34,223 nt of DNA from the NCBI GenBank assembly GCA_945878785.1, contig CAMDVC010000004.1, forward strand, positions 1 to 34,223, in the 5' to 3' direction. Below, one piece after another: positions 19,045 to 29,181 of this stretch. Within the stretch, counting starts at the first letter, position 1. Each line of letters begins with the position of its first letter. The translations under genes and the position numbers were made by a program. The notes under the pieces are model-generated. The model saw only the letters and a list, made by a program, of their open reading frames with translations, was not told the origin of the DNA and did not search any database. Source of the stretch: Bifidobacterium breve. GTDB taxonomy: Bacteria > Actinomycetota > Acidimicrobiia > Acidimicrobiales > Ilumatobacteraceae.

Positions 19045-19356
19045 ATGTACGCAGTAATCGCCTCAGGTGGCAAACAAGAAAAAGTCTCTCAGGGCCAAAA
19101 GGTCCAGCTTGAACTCTTGCATGTCGAAGACGGTACCGAGGTCTCCCTCATACCCGTTCTCCTCGTTGACGGCACCACGGTGCTCTCGACTCCCGACCAG
19201 TTGAAGGGCGCCTCTGTCAAAGGACGCGTCATCGGTACCGAAAAGGGCGTGAAGATCAACGGCTTCACATACAAAAAGCGCACCAACCAGCGTCGTCGCT
19301 TTGGTCACCGCCAGCAATATTCTCTTGTTGAAATCACATCCATCGCGAAAGGCTGA
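19045..19356 (+). CDS. rplU: 50S ribosomal protein L21
   Basis: MYAVIASGGKQEKVSQGQKVQLELL...YKKRTNQRRRFGHRQQYSLVEITSI. Confidence 0.98.
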   Translation: MYAVIASGGKQEKVSQGQKVQLELLHVEDGTEVSLIPVLLVDGTTVLSTPDQLKGASVKGRVIGTEKGVKINGFTYKKRTNQRRRFGHRQQYSLVEITSIAKG

Positions 19357-19362
19357 TTAACC

Positions 19363-19629
19363 ATGTCAAAGACTAAAGGCGGCGGTTCTACACGTAACGG
19401 CCGCGACTCAAATGCACAGCGACTTGGCGTAAAGGTGTTCGACGGAACACTGATTACAGCAGGCACAATTCTTATTCGGCAACGCGGCACTCGTACCCAC
19501 CCAGGTAAGAATGTCGGTATCGGTAAAGATGACACTTTGTTCGCAATGGTGAACGGAAACGTAAAGTTTGGCGAGCGTAAAGGTCGCAAAATTGTTGATG
19601 TTCTTCCTGTTGAGCCTGCTGCTGAATAA
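19363..19629 (+). CDS. rpmA: 50S ribosomal protein L27
   Basis: [24 protein letters not shown]...[26 protein letters not shown]. Confidence 0.98.
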   Translation: MSKTKGGGSTRNGRDSNAQRLGVKVFDGTLITAGTILIRQRGTRTHPGKNVGIGKDDTLFAMVNGNVKFGERKGRKIVDVLPVEPAAE

Positions 19630-19648
19630 CTAAGAACTACATATTTTC

Positions 19649-19676
19649 AAAAGGCACACCTGTGGGTGTGCCTTTT
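19649..19676. terminator. Intrinsic terminator, probably bidirectional (rpmA / dgt)
   Basis: AAAAGGCACACC-TGTG-GGTGTGCCTTTT: 12-bp stem counting the A/T flanks, 8-bp GC-rich core, T-tract on both strands, between convergent genes. Confidence 0.9.
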
Positions 19677-19689
19677 GTGTTTGTGGTAC

Positions 19690-20787
19690 TTAATTGCCGG
19701 AAAACAGAGTGTCGATACCCGGCGGCAGTTTGTCTGCCGGATAATCAAGAAGGGTGACGGCTTGGCGACACGCAAAGCGGTCGGTCATGCCACCCACGTA
19801 TGCGACGGCTTCTGTAATTGCAGTGTGTGTACCAGCATCAAACGGAGTCTCTTGCCAAGCAGGTAGCAACAACGGCGACTCAATGTAATGGTCGATCAAG
19901 GATCGCAACATGCTGATGACACTGTTTGCCTGTGCCTTGGATTCGGGTCGATCATAAATACGTTCGTAGTTAAATTGCCGAAAGAGGGACAACGCTTCAG
20001 CAATATCAGGGACCATACCGATACGACCCGTGTGTGCAGTCGCTTTGATCATGCCCGTGATGAATGCACTGAGTTGTTCGCGTCGTGAGCTGCCGCATCG
20101 TTCACGTACAAGGCGGGGTAATTGATCAGGGGTGACAATGCCAGCATCAACAGCATCTTCGAAGTCATGGCACACATATGCAATACGGTCAGCCCAGCTG
20201 ACGACTTCGCCTTCTGCAGTTTGTGGGGCTGGTCGCGACCAACTGTGATTGCGAATTCCGTCGAGAGTTTCAAGGCACAAGTTGAGAGGCACCAGTACTT
20301 GGTCTGCACCCCACACCGCGTGGTCGTATCCGCCTTCGATGTACGGAGAAAGCGCATCTTCACTGGCGTGACCACCTGGACCATGCCCGCAGTCATGGCC
20401 AAGTGCCATTGCTTCAGTGAGAGCAACATTGAGCCGCAAGACACGTGCGATTGATACAGCTACCTGCGCAACTTCGAGTGCATGAGTAAGTCGTGTGCGT
20501 TGATGGTCGTCTGGGAAAACAAATACTTGAGTTTTTCCGGCAAGTCGGCGGAATGATGAAGCGTGCAGGATGCGGTCGCGGTCACGTTCGAAGCATGTGC
20601 GATACGGATCTTCATCTTCTGCGATTGCTCGGTGGCCTGGGCCGACTGAATGAGTGGCGAGAGGAGCAAGAGCGCCGGAGAGGGCTGCTTCTCGTGATGA
20701 TCGGTCTGCAATGTCCGTGGTTCCGATACCAGCCCATGAGTCTGCGTGCGCCACGGTGATGCCCAAAGCGGCATCAAACCCAGACAT
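19690..20787 (-). CDS. dgt: Deoxyguanosinetriphosphate triphosphohydrolase-like HD-domain protein
   Basis: DRDRILHASSFRRLAGKTQVF, RTRLTHALEVAQVA, ALGHDCGHGPGGHASE, SWADRIAYVCHD. Start chosen at ATG 20787 (MSGFDAALG); the longer ORF overlaps obgE. Confidence 0.94.
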   Translation of the reverse strand: MSGFDAALGITVAHADSWAGIGTTDIADRSSREAALSGALAPLATHSVGPGHRAIAEDEDPYRTCFERDRDRILHASSFRRLAGKTQVFVFPDDHQRTRLTHALEVAQVAVSIARVLRLNVALTEAMALGHDCGHGPGGHASEDALSPYIEGGYDHAVWGADQVLVPLNLCLETLDGIRNHSWSRPAPQTAEGEVVSWADRIAYVCHDFEDAVDAGIVTPDQLPRLVRERCGSSRREQLSAFITGMIKATAHTGRIGMVPDIAEALSLFRQFNYERIYDRPESKAQANSVISMLRSLIDHYIESPLLLPAWQETPFDAGTHTAITEAVAYVGGMTDRFACRQAVTLLDYPADKLPPGIDTLFSGN

Positions 20788-20905
20788 AGTGGAGACCCAC
20801 GTGACGGTGCGGTCTGTTGTCGATTCGTTTTCCACCTCCCCACGATAGGTGGCTGGTGTGTCGCCGAGACGGACGACAATGCGCCAGTAGCCTTGAGAGA
20901 GTCTT

Positions 20906-22156
20906 ATGAGTGTTTTTGTCGACGAAGCCCAACTGAATGTCAAAGGTGGTCAGGGCGGAGCAGGCTGTGTGGCGTTCCGTCGCGAGGGCCCAGAAGCTAT
21001 GGGTGGCCCAAATGGAGGAGACGGTGGTAAGGGCGGCGATGTCTGGCTTGTGGCCGACCGCAACGTTGCATCGCTTCTAGCGTTTCGTGATCACCCGCAC
21101 CGTCGTGCCAAAGACGGTGTGCACGGAAAAGGAAAAGACCTTCACGGACGCCGTGGCGAGGATTTGGTCATTGCGGTACCCGAGGGAACTGTTGCGCGCG
21201 ATATGTATACCGGTGAAGTCTTGGCAGACCTCGTGAATCATGGTGACAAGTGGATGGCGTCTCCTGGTGGTCGTGGTGGTCGCGGCAACGCAAAGTTCTT
21301 TAACAACCGGCGTCGTGAACCAACTTTTGCTGAACAAGGTGAAGAGGCAACAGAGCGCTGGTTGAAACTGGAACTCAAATTGATGGCCGATGTTGCATTA
21401 GTTGGTTTTCCGAATGCGGGAAAGAGCACGTTCATCAGCACGGTGTCAGCTGCGAAACCAAAGATTGCTAACTACCCGTTCACTACTCTTGAACCACACC
21501 TTGGTGTTGTACGCATTGATGACACAACTGAATTCATCATGGCTGACATTCCTGGGTTGATTGAGGGTGCTAGTGAAGGCCGCGGATTAGGACATCAGTT
21601 CCTTCGACATATTGAGCGTGCACGAGTTTTGTGTTATCTGATTGATTTGGTCGCACTTGACGGCATAGCACCCGATGACCAACTTCGTATTTTGCAGCAT
21701 GAAGTTGGGAATTATCGCCCGGACCTTCTCGAACGACCGTTCATTATCGTGGGAACAAAGACTGACAGTATCGATGCTGACACTCTTGCTGCTTGGCCGC
21801 ATCCGTCTATGTCTGCAATCACTATGACCAACGTGCGCAGCATTATCGGCTCTCTTGCACAGCAAGTGAAACATGCACGTCAAGCGGAACCCACTGTTGA
21901 AGCCACAATCATCATGCGTCCCGATACCGAACACGCGTGGGTGGAGCAAATGGGGGAGAACGAATACCGCATCCATGGTCGTAACGCCGAGCGGGTGGTG
22001 GCGCTGAACGACGTCACTACTCCCGTTGCCCTGAACTACATTGACGAAAAATTCGCCAAGCTCGGAATACCTAAATTGCTTTCAAAAGCAGGGGTCCGAG
22101 AGGGTGATGTGGTCTGGGTTGCACAATTCAGTTTCGAATTCGTGCCAGAAGTGTGA
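20906..22156 (+). CDS. obgE: Obg/CgtA family GTPase
   Basis: FVDEAQLNVKGGQGGAGCVAFRREGPEAMGGPNGGDGGKGGDVWLVAD, GFPNAGKSTF, DIPGLIEGASEGRGLGHQFLRHIER. Confidence 0.98.
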   Translation: MSVFVDEAQLNVKGGQGGAGCVAFRREGPEAMGGPNGGDGGKGGDVWLVADRNVASLLAFRDHPHRRAKDGVHGKGKDLHGRRGEDLVIAVPEGTVARDMYTGEVLADLVNHGDKWMASPGGRGGRGNAKFFNNRRREPTFAEQGEEATERWLKLELKLMADVALVGFPNAGKSTFISTVSAAKPKIANYPFTTLEPHLGVVRIDDTTEFIMADIPGLIEGASEGRGLGHQFLRHIERARVLCYLIDLVALDGIAPDDQLRILQHEVGNYRPDLLERPFIIVGTKTDSIDADTLAAWPHPSMSAITMTNVRSIIGSLAQQVKHARQAEPTVEATIIMRPDTEHAWVEQMGENEYRIHGRNAERVVALNDVTTPVALNYIDEKFAKLGIPKLLSKAGVREGDVVWVAQFSFEFVPEV

Positions 22157-22166
22157 TGCTGTAGCG

Positions 22167-23258
22167 ATGCGCGTCGTCGTCAAAGTCGGAACTTCCTCCC
22201 TCACCAATACAGAGGGTCACATCAAGACTGAAGTAATTCAGTTGGTGTCACAGCAATTGGCGGCCGCGCGCGCTCAAGGACATGAGGTCTTGTTGGTGAC
22301 ATCGGGCGCTGTTGCGTCGGGAGTAGCCGGACTCGGTCTAACTGAACGTCCGAACGATGTTCTTTCTCTTCAGGCTCTATCTGCAGTTGGTCAGCCACAA
22401 TTGATGGCTGCATACAACGGTGCACTCAAACAGTTTTCACTTGTCGGTGCACAAGTTCTTCTTGTGCCTCATGACTTTGTCGATCGTCAGCAATATCTCC
22501 ATGCACGCGACACGATTGGTCGACTTTTGGAATTGGGCTGTGTTCCTATCATCAATGAAAATGATGCAATTGCAAACAATGAAATTCGCTACGGCGACAA
22601 TGATCATCTCGCGGCTCTGCTTGCACACCTTGTATCTGCAGACATGTTGGTGTTATTGACGGACACTGCTGGGCTATACACGTCTGACCCACGAACTAAT
22701 TCAGACGCGACAGTGATTTCAGTTGTAGCTGCAGACGATCCACTGTTGTCAGTGTCGGCTTCTGGTGCAGGTTCTGACAGAGGTAGCGGCGGAATGGCAT
22801 CGAAACTCGCGGCCGCACGAATCGCTTCGTGGTCTGGTGTAACAGCGGTAATCGCTGCAGCCGAATCCGAAACCGCTGTTATGGCGGCAATTAATGGCGA
22901 TGAGGTAGGAACACGATTCTTGCCTCACGATCGTCAGTTGTCTGCCCGGAAATTGTGGATTGCTTTTGCCGCAGAAGTTGAAGGTTCAATAGTCGTAGAT
23001 GCAGGTGCTCGCGATGCGTTGGTATTGCGCGGCACTTCGTTGCTGCCGGCTGGAGTAATTGGTGTCACAGGGTCGTTCGATGTGGGTGCTGTTGTCGAAG
23101 TCGTCGCCCAGTCGGGTGAATTGTTGGCCCGCGGCCTAACGGCTATGTCGTCTGAAGTTGTTGCAACAAGCATGGGAAAGCGCACTGCTGATCTTGTTGA
23201 CCTTGCGGTCATTGAAACCGTGCATCGTGACGATCTCGTAGTTCTCACAAACCAATAG
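22167..23258 (+). CDS. proB: Glutamate 5-kinase
   Basis: MRVVVKVGTSSLTN, NENDAIANNEIRYGDNDHLAALLA, GSGGMASKLAAARIA; C-terminal PUA-like region. Start ATG 22167. Confidence 0.97.
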   Translation: MRVVVKVGTSSLTNTEGHIKTEVIQLVSQQLAAARAQGHEVLLVTSGAVASGVAGLGLTERPNDVLSLQALSAVGQPQLMAAYNGALKQFSLVGAQVLLVPHDFVDRQQYLHARDTIGRLLELGCVPIINENDAIANNEIRYGDNDHLAALLAHLVSADMLVLLTDTAGLYTSDPRTNSDATVISVVAADDPLLSVSASGAGSDRGSGGMASKLAAARIASWSGVTAVIAAAESETAVMAAINGDEVGTRFLPHDRQLSARKLWIAFAAEVEGSIVVDAGARDALVLRGTSLLPAGVIGVTGSFDVGAVVEVVAQSGELLARGLTAMSSEVVATSMGKRTADLVDLAVIETVHRDDLVVLTNQ

Positions 23259-24845
23259 CTAATTCAACGTGGTTTCGTTATCCGTGCCGCGTGTGGGCAT
23301 TACTGAGGCCAAGTTATGTATCTCAGGAACTCGCAGTGCGTACAGAGCCACGATGTAGACAACGAGCCCGGCGCCAATGCACAGGAACAACTCGGCAAGT
23401 TGCGACATTCCTGAGCGTGGATGCAAGACGTATTCAAGCCCCCATACGGCGGCGCCCATAACCGCACTGCCAACGGTTGCTCGCCAGATAAGCGAGAGAA
23501 GGCTCAGCCATTGAACGGCTTCATACTTCTTGTGAAGTAGCCACAAGACGAGTACCGATGAGATCATGTACGCAATTCCGAAGGACAGTCCTAGTCCGAG
23601 AACGCCATGTCGCTCTACTAGGAAAAGAGCAAGAACAATGTTCAGTGCGTTTTCAAACAAGTTGATATAGAAGGGTGTTCTCGTGTCTTCGTGCGCATAG
23701 AACCCACGGAGGCAGAAAATGTATATGGAAAAGCCTGCTAACCCAATTGAGAATCCGGCCAGTGCACGCGCAGTATTATGAGATGCAATCGAGTTGAAGT
23801 GACCATGTTCCAAGATTGCGCTGATGATGGGGTGGGCGAGGATGACAATTGCAACAGACGCAGGGATAGTCAAGATGCTGATCCAGCGAACTCCTGAGGT
23901 CAGCCATGATTTGAAACCAGTTGTGTCGCCGGCACGCACGCGCCGAACAAGTTCAGGCACGAATGTCGTTGCAATCGAAATTGCAAGAAGACCATGAGGC
24001 AGCATGAAGAAGGTGAAAGCTTTGCTGTACGCATCTTGGTTTCCGCTACCTGGTTCTGCAAGGTTCTTGATCACGACTAAGGCCACTTGGTTTGTCACGA
24101 CGTATCCGAAGGTCCACGAGGAAAGCTTGATCATGGTGCGCACGGCAGGATGGCGGAAATTCGGTGTGAAACGAAAAGCGATGTTGGCCCGCTTCAAGGC
24201 GGGAATGAGGACTAGCCCCATTGCCATGACGCCAGCGGTGGCTGACATTGTGAAAAGCCAGAAGAAAGTGTGATCGGTGAGAACAGTTTCTAGACCGGGT
24301 GTTCCGTCTCGAGTGAACGGAATGATGAGAAGCATCGTGATGGTGATGACATTGGACAGAACTGGACTCCATGCGGCGGCAAAGAAGTGTCGTCGAGAGT
24401 TCAGTAGTGCTGATGCGATTGCCGTAAGACCATAAAAGAAAATTTGAATGAGAAAAATACGCGACATGATTGTGCCGACATGACGGAACTGTTCAGGATC
24501 AACAAGTGGGCTGACGTGAAGAGAAAACAGTTGAAAGATCAGAGGAGCCGCAGCGACTGCAACGGCTGTGGCTATTGCAAGAACGATGAGCGAGACAGAA
24601 ACCACGGCGTTCGTGGCCTCGTCGTCGTCGTCCTCAGCAAAGCGTGTGAACAATGGCACGAGGCTTGCAGCAAGAAGGCCTCCGACAAGCAGTTCATAAA
24701 TTGAGTTAGGGGAATTATTTGCTCCGTCAAAGGCGTCGGCAAGAGCAGTTTGTCCGATGATGATTCCGAACACCACGACCCGCAATAGCCCCGTAAGGCG
24801 AGACATTGCAGTCCCGATTGCGACAATAAGTGTGTCCTTGAACAT
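23259..24845 (-). CDS. murJ: Murein biosynthesis integral membrane protein MurJ (MviN family)
   Basis: 528-aa multi-pass protein beginning MFKDTLIVAIGTAMSRLTGLLRVVVFGIIIGQTALADAFDGANNSPNSIYELLVGGLLAASLVPLF. Confidence 0.94.
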   Translation of the reverse strand: MFKDTLIVAIGTAMSRLTGLLRVVVFGIIIGQTALADAFDGANNSPNSIYELLVGGLLAASLVPLFTRFAEDDDDEATNAVVSVSLIVLAIATAVAVAAAPLIFQLFSLHVSPLVDPEQFRHVGTIMSRIFLIQIFFYGLTAIASALLNSRRHFFAAAWSPVLSNVITITMLLIIPFTRDGTPGLETVLTDHTFFWLFTMSATAGVMAMGLVLIPALKRANIAFRFTPNFRHPAVRTMIKLSSWTFGYVVTNQVALVVIKNLAEPGSGNQDAYSKAFTFFMLPHGLLAISIATTFVPELVRRVRAGDTTGFKSWLTSGVRWISILTIPASVAIVILAHPIISAILEHGHFNSIASHNTARALAGFSIGLAGFSIYIFCLRGFYAHEDTRTPFYINLFENALNIVLALFLVERHGVLGLGLSFGIAYMISSVLVLWLLHKKYEAVQWLSLLSLIWRATVGSAVMGAAVWGLEYVLHPRSGMSQLAELFLCIGAGLVVYIVALYALRVPEIHNLASVMPTRGTDNETTLN

Positions 24846-24943
24846 GACTGGAAGGTTAGGTGCTGTGGAGCGGTGAAAGGGGGTGCGAGGATCGTTTGCC
24901 CGATGCCTTGTATTTGAGTGCTCGCCACTAGATTAGAAGGCTT

Positions 24944-25807
24944 ATGGATAACCGCTTCGAATCTGTTCAAACTGTCCGTGACGGCCTCAAGGATGTCAAT
25001 TACCTCGCAGACGACGGGATAGCTGGGGTTGTATTCTTGGCTGATCGCCTAGGAAAGCCGATTCTTGTAGAGGGTCCAGCCGGTACTGGTAAGACCCAGT
25101 TAGCAAAGAGTGTTGCAGAAATGATCGGCGCAAAGTTGATTCGTTTGCAGTGCTACGAGGGACTTGATGAATCGAAGGCGCTCTATGAGTGGAACTACAA
25201 GAAGCAATTGCTGCGCATTCAGGCTGATCGCAACTCTGATGCGTGGAATGACATTCATGATGACATTTTCGGTTCCGAATTTCTTTTGACTCGTCCTTTG
25301 TTAGAAGCAATCACATCAAAAGAGCCAGTTGTTCTTCTGATTGACGAAGTTGACCGTGTAGAAGTTGAGACAGAAGCCCTATTGCTTGAAATTCTTTCTG
25401 AGTACCAGGTGTCAATTCCTGAACTCGGAACAATTACTGCTACTCAGATTCCTTTGGTGTTCTTGACATCAAACAACACTCGTGAGCTGTCAGAAGCCCT
25501 GAAGCGCCGTTGTTTGTTCCTTCATGTTGACTACCCACAATTGGAACGCGAAAAGGAAATTGTTATTACAAAGGTTCCTGGCGTTACCGAAATGCTTGCA
25601 GACCAAATCGCACGCATCGTTCGCAGCATCCGCCAGATAGACCTTAAGAAGTCTCCGTCAGTCAGTGAAACAATTGACTGGGCGCGCACGTTGGTGTTGC
25701 TCGGACTCGACTCGGTCAATGCTGAACAGGCCAAGGAAACTCTCCACGTGCTGTTGAAGTACCAATCAGATATCGCCAAGGCAGCCAAAGAGCTGTCTGA
25801 CGACTGA
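24944..25807 (+). CDS. MoxR-family AAA+ ATPase
   Basis: Walker A VEGPAGTGKTQLAKSVAE, Walker B VVLLIDEVDRVEVETEALLLEILSEYQ. Confidence 0.92.
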   Translation: MDNRFESVQTVRDGLKDVNYLADDGIAGVVFLADRLGKPILVEGPAGTGKTQLAKSVAEMIGAKLIRLQCYEGLDESKALYEWNYKKQLLRIQADRNSDAWNDIHDDIFGSEFLLTRPLLEAITSKEPVVLLIDEVDRVEVETEALLLEILSEYQVSIPELGTITATQIPLVFLTSNNTRELSEALKRRCLFLHVDYPQLEREKEIVITKVPGVTEMLADQIARIVRSIRQIDLKKSPSVSETIDWARTLVLLGLDSVNAEQAKETLHVLLKYQSDIAKAAKELSDD

Positions 25808-25825
25808 ATCGATAGGCGCTGACGC

Positions 25826-27265
25826 ATGCTCGATCTTCTGTCCGGGTTCATCATTGAGTTGAGAAATGCTGGTTTGCCAGTAAGTCTGACGGAGAACCTG
25901 GACGCCATGCATGCTATTTCGCACATTCCTTTAGAGGACCGCGAAGCATTTAAGTACGCGCTTGGGGCAACCCTTGTGAAGAACAACGCACATTGGCGCT
26001 CATTTGAAACTGTCTTCGAGGTCTACTTCAGTTTGCGCGGGCCGGAATATTCCATCTCTGATGGTGACGGAGAAGGCAGCATTGACGACTTATTGCAACA
26101 GATGCAAGATGCCCAGATGAAGGGTGAAGGCAACGGTGGCGCTGGTGGAATGGATTCGCTGACGCCTGAAGAACTCATGAACATTCTCATGAATGCCCTA
26201 ATGAACGGCGACCAAGCTCTTATGCGCGCGTTGGCGCGTCAAGCAGTGCAGCGTTTCGCCGGCATGGAACCTGGCCGTCCCGTTGGCGGCACGTATTACT
26301 TGTACCGCACACTGCGCAACCTTGACCTTGACGGCATGCTCGACAAGCTCATGGAGGCAAGTAGGAAAGAGGTGGGCGGCGAGCTCACCAAACTGGAAGA
26401 GCGTCTTGAAAAGGACGAGTACAACGACCGAATTGAAAAGTTTAAGCAAGAAGTTGAATCAGAAATCCGCCGTCGCTTGGTAGCTGATCGAGGTGCCGAA
26501 GCAATGGCTAAGACATTGCGTAAGCCGCTTCCTGAAGATGTTGAGTTCATGCATGCAAGTCGTGATGAAATGCAGAATCTAAAAAAGTCACTGCAACCGT
26601 TGACTCGTAAACTGGCTGCTCGTTTGGCTCGCAAACGTCGTCATGGCCGCAAGGGTCCACTTGATTTCCGTAACACAGTTCGCCACAGCCTTGCCTATGG
26701 CGGTGTACCTGCTGAACCAAAGTTCAAGTATCCGCGCCCTGCAAAGCCGGAATTGATTGTGATTGCTGACATTTCAGGTTCAGTTGCTGCATTTGCGCGT
26801 TTCACATTAATGCTTGTGTACGCGATATCGAACCAGTTCTCAAAAGTTCGGGCGTTCGTTTTCATTGACGGAATCGATGAAGTTACTGAATACTTCAAGA
26901 AGACCGAAGACATCTCAGAGGCGATTCATCGCATCAACACAGAAGCTGACGTCATTTGGGTTGATGGCCATTCTGATTACGGTCACGCTTTTGAAGTGTT
27001 TTGGGATAAATACGGTAAGGAAATCAATCCGAAGTCAACAGTTCTGTTGCTTGGTGATGCTCGTAACAACTATCACGCGTCTCAAGCCTGGGTTATCAAA
27101 GAGATTCGCCAAAAGGCACGTCATGTCTATTGGCTTAACCCGGAACCACGTTCCTACTGGAATACCGGTGATTCTATTGTGGGTGAATACGGCACTCATA
27201 CCGATGGTGTCTATGAATGTCGCAACCTGCGCCAATTAGAGGCATTCGTCGAGAAGCTGGCGTAA
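25826..27265 (+). CDS. VWA domain-containing protein, CoxE-like
   Basis: MIDAS DxSxS as ADISGSVAAFARF; partner position directly after the MoxR ATPase. Confidence 0.88.
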   Translation: MLDLLSGFIIELRNAGLPVSLTENLDAMHAISHIPLEDREAFKYALGATLVKNNAHWRSFETVFEVYFSLRGPEYSISDGDGEGSIDDLLQQMQDAQMKGEGNGGAGGMDSLTPEELMNILMNALMNGDQALMRALARQAVQRFAGMEPGRPVGGTYYLYRTLRNLDLDGMLDKLMEASRKEVGGELTKLEERLEKDEYNDRIEKFKQEVESEIRRRLVADRGAEAMAKTLRKPLPEDVEFMHASRDEMQNLKKSLQPLTRKLAARLARKRRHGRKGPLDFRNTVRHSLAYGGVPAEPKFKYPRPAKPELIVIADISGSVAAFARFTLMLVYAISNQFSKVRAFVFIDGIDEVTEYFKKTEDISEAIHRINTEADVIWVDGHSDYGHAFEVFWDKYGKEINPKSTVLLLGDARNNYHASQAWVIKEIRQKARHVYWLNPEPRSYWNTGDSIVGEYGTHTDGVYECRNLRQLEAFVEKLA

Positions 27266-27271
27266 GTCGCT

Positions 27272-27934
27272 GTGTCAAACACTCGACTCGTGTTGATTCG
27301 CCACGGCCAATCACGAGCAACGGTAGAACGATTCCTCGGCGGACCTCGTACTTGCACGGGGCTTACTGATTTTGGTCGGCTGCAGGCACAAGCATTGCGC
27401 GACCGCCTGATAACGGGTCGCGATGTTTCAGCCACTGTTTTGTTGTCCAGCAATTTTCCGCGAGCAGTTGAGACAGCTCAAATCCTGGCGCCAGCTCTTG
27501 GTTCAATGCCTATTGGTATTGATGCTGGCTGGGGAGAACACGACCCTGGTCCTGAACTAGACGGAATGTCATACGACGTCTATGTAGCCAAGTTTGGAAC
27601 ACCAACATGGTCTGACCCTGATGAAGTGATGTTTCCAGGCGGCGAAACTGTCGGAGAGTTTCACACAAGGGTTGTGCGTACATTGCGTGAGACAGTTCGA
27701 CGCCATGAGGGAGAAACAATTGTTGTTGCTTGCCATGGGGGAGTAGTTGATGCTGTCATGCGACATACTTTGCAGATGCATCAAACTGGAAAATTCGAGC
27801 TTTACACTCTCAACACATCTATTACTGAGATTGTTCATGTAGAAGCAAGCAAGTGGAGACTCGTTCGATACAACGACGCGGCTCACCTATCTGCTTTGCA
27901 GCCTTTTGATTCGCCTGATTCGTCGGCATCGTAA
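27272..27934 (+). CDS. Histidine phosphatase (phosphoglycerate mutase-like) family protein
   Basis: LVLIRHGQSRATVE, SSNFPRAVETAQIL, VVACHGGVVDAVMRH; GTG start. Confidence 0.93.
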   Translation: MSNTRLVLIRHGQSRATVERFLGGPRTCTGLTDFGRLQAQALRDRLITGRDVSATVLLSSNFPRAVETAQILAPALGSMPIGIDAGWGEHDPGPELDGMSYDVYVAKFGTPTWSDPDEVMFPGGETVGEFHTRVVRTLRETVRRHEGETIVVACHGGVVDAVMRHTLQMHQTGKFELYTLNTSITEIVHVEASKWRLVRYNDAAHLSALQPFDSPDSSAS

Positions 27935-27936
27935 AT

Positions 27937-29181
27937 ATGACAATGCAATTGCCAATTGTTGTTATTGGCGGCGGTACGGCTGGGTGCACTGTTGTTTCCA
28001 CGCTCGCAGCAATGACTACACAGCCCATCGTTCTTATTGAACCTGGTTCACCCAGTCTCCACGATGATGAATCGGCCTTCTTTTCTGTGCTTTCTGATGT
28101 GGCTTTGTCGTGTGTAGTGCAGACAACTTTGGTTGATGGTGGCGATGATAAGCCGTATGTGCAGGCTCATGTTCTCGGTGGTGGAAGCGCCATAAACGGA
28201 TTGTTGTTGACAGGTGAAGAACCATCTTTTTTACATGGCCTTACTCGAATGGCAACAGAAGCAGATTGCGGTCAAGTGGGTGCAGCGTTACTCGCTGAGA
28301 ATGGCCGACTCAGCAGATTGTGGTGGAACGGTGGGCGCTGGAACCCTGGTCGTGCCGTGCAGCATCTGGTCGACGAAGGCAGGGTGACGATTATTTCTGA
28401 CTCTGTGACGTATCTGGAACATGCTCAGCGCGTGGTCACGGTTGCGCACACCACAAATGAAGCAATTGAAGGATCAGTGTTTGTTATGTGCGCTGGTGCG
28501 CTTGCAACCCCTGCACTGTTGCTGCACTCTTCGCTCGAGCGAGCAGTTACTGGTATCGGTGATGGATTACAGAATCACCCCACCATCACCTTTACCCTTC
28601 AATTGAAACAGAGCGTCACGCAGCGATTCGATGCCGCGGTGGTACGTGAATCACGCTCCTCTTCGGACGCCAAATTGCTCACGATTGCCTATGAACGAAC
28701 TGACGCGAACGATGCAACAACTGGACTGTTGTCCATCTCTCTCATGGATCCCGAATCTCGCGGTGGAGTATGGCGTTCAAATACGGCAATGCAGAATGAT
28801 TTCAATATGTTGGCAACCCTTCGTGACAGAACGGCAATGCGTGAGGCGGTCCGTGAGTTGATTTCGACCGCTATGAGCGCTTCCTTTTCAGCCATTTCGC
28901 AGCAGGTCCTGGTTGATTCAGATGGAATCACGGTGGATGTTCTTGACGCCATGAAGAATGCTGATCTGGATGAATGGATTGCAGACCATTTGACAGTTGT
29001 GTCTCACGCCGCATCGTCGTGTCATGAGATAGTCGATTCAGATGGAAAGGTACGTGGCATCGGAAATCTGTACATAGCTGACTCGTCTATATTGCACAGT
29101 GTGCCACCGTGTTCGCCAGCCGGACCAGTGGTCATTGAGGCAGCGCGAATTGCGCGGGCACTAGGAGAAACATTGACATGA
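27937..29181 (+). CDS. GMC-family FAD-dependent oxidoreductase (short)
   Basis: VVIGGGTAGCTVVSTLA, HVLGGGSAINGLLL, C-terminal SHAASSCHEIVDSDGKVRGIGNLYIADSSILHSVPP. Confidence 0.88.
   Translation: MTMQLPIVVIGGGTAGCTVVSTLAAMTTQPIVLIEPGSPSLHDDESAFFSVLSDVALSCVVQTTLVDGGDDKPYVQAHVLGGGSAINGLLLTGEEPSFLHGLTRMATEADCGQVGAALLAENGRLSRLWWNGGRWNPGRAVQHLVDEGRVTIISDSVTYLEHAQRVVTVAHTTNEAIEGSVFVMCAGALATPALLLHSSLERAVTGIGDGLQNHPTITFTLQLKQSVTQRFDAAVVRESRSSSDAKLLTIAYERTDANDATTGLLSISLMDPESRGGVWRSNTAMQNDFNMLATLRDRTAMREAVRELISTAMSASFSAISQQVLVDSDGITVDVLDAMKNADLDEWIADHLTVVSHAASSCHEIVDSDGKVRGIGNLYIADSSILHSVPPCSPAGPVVIEAARIARALGETLT

Noticed and set aside
20788-20943. N-terminal extension of dgt into obgE
   Set aside because: Would overlap the obgE start and promoter; residues do not resemble dGTPase proteins. 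ATG 20787 or a nearby start is more likely.
27937-29181. Mycofactocin-associated GMC dehydrogenase (MftG)
   Set aside because: General similarity only; no mftA-F genes are visible in the window, so the specific name is unsupported.
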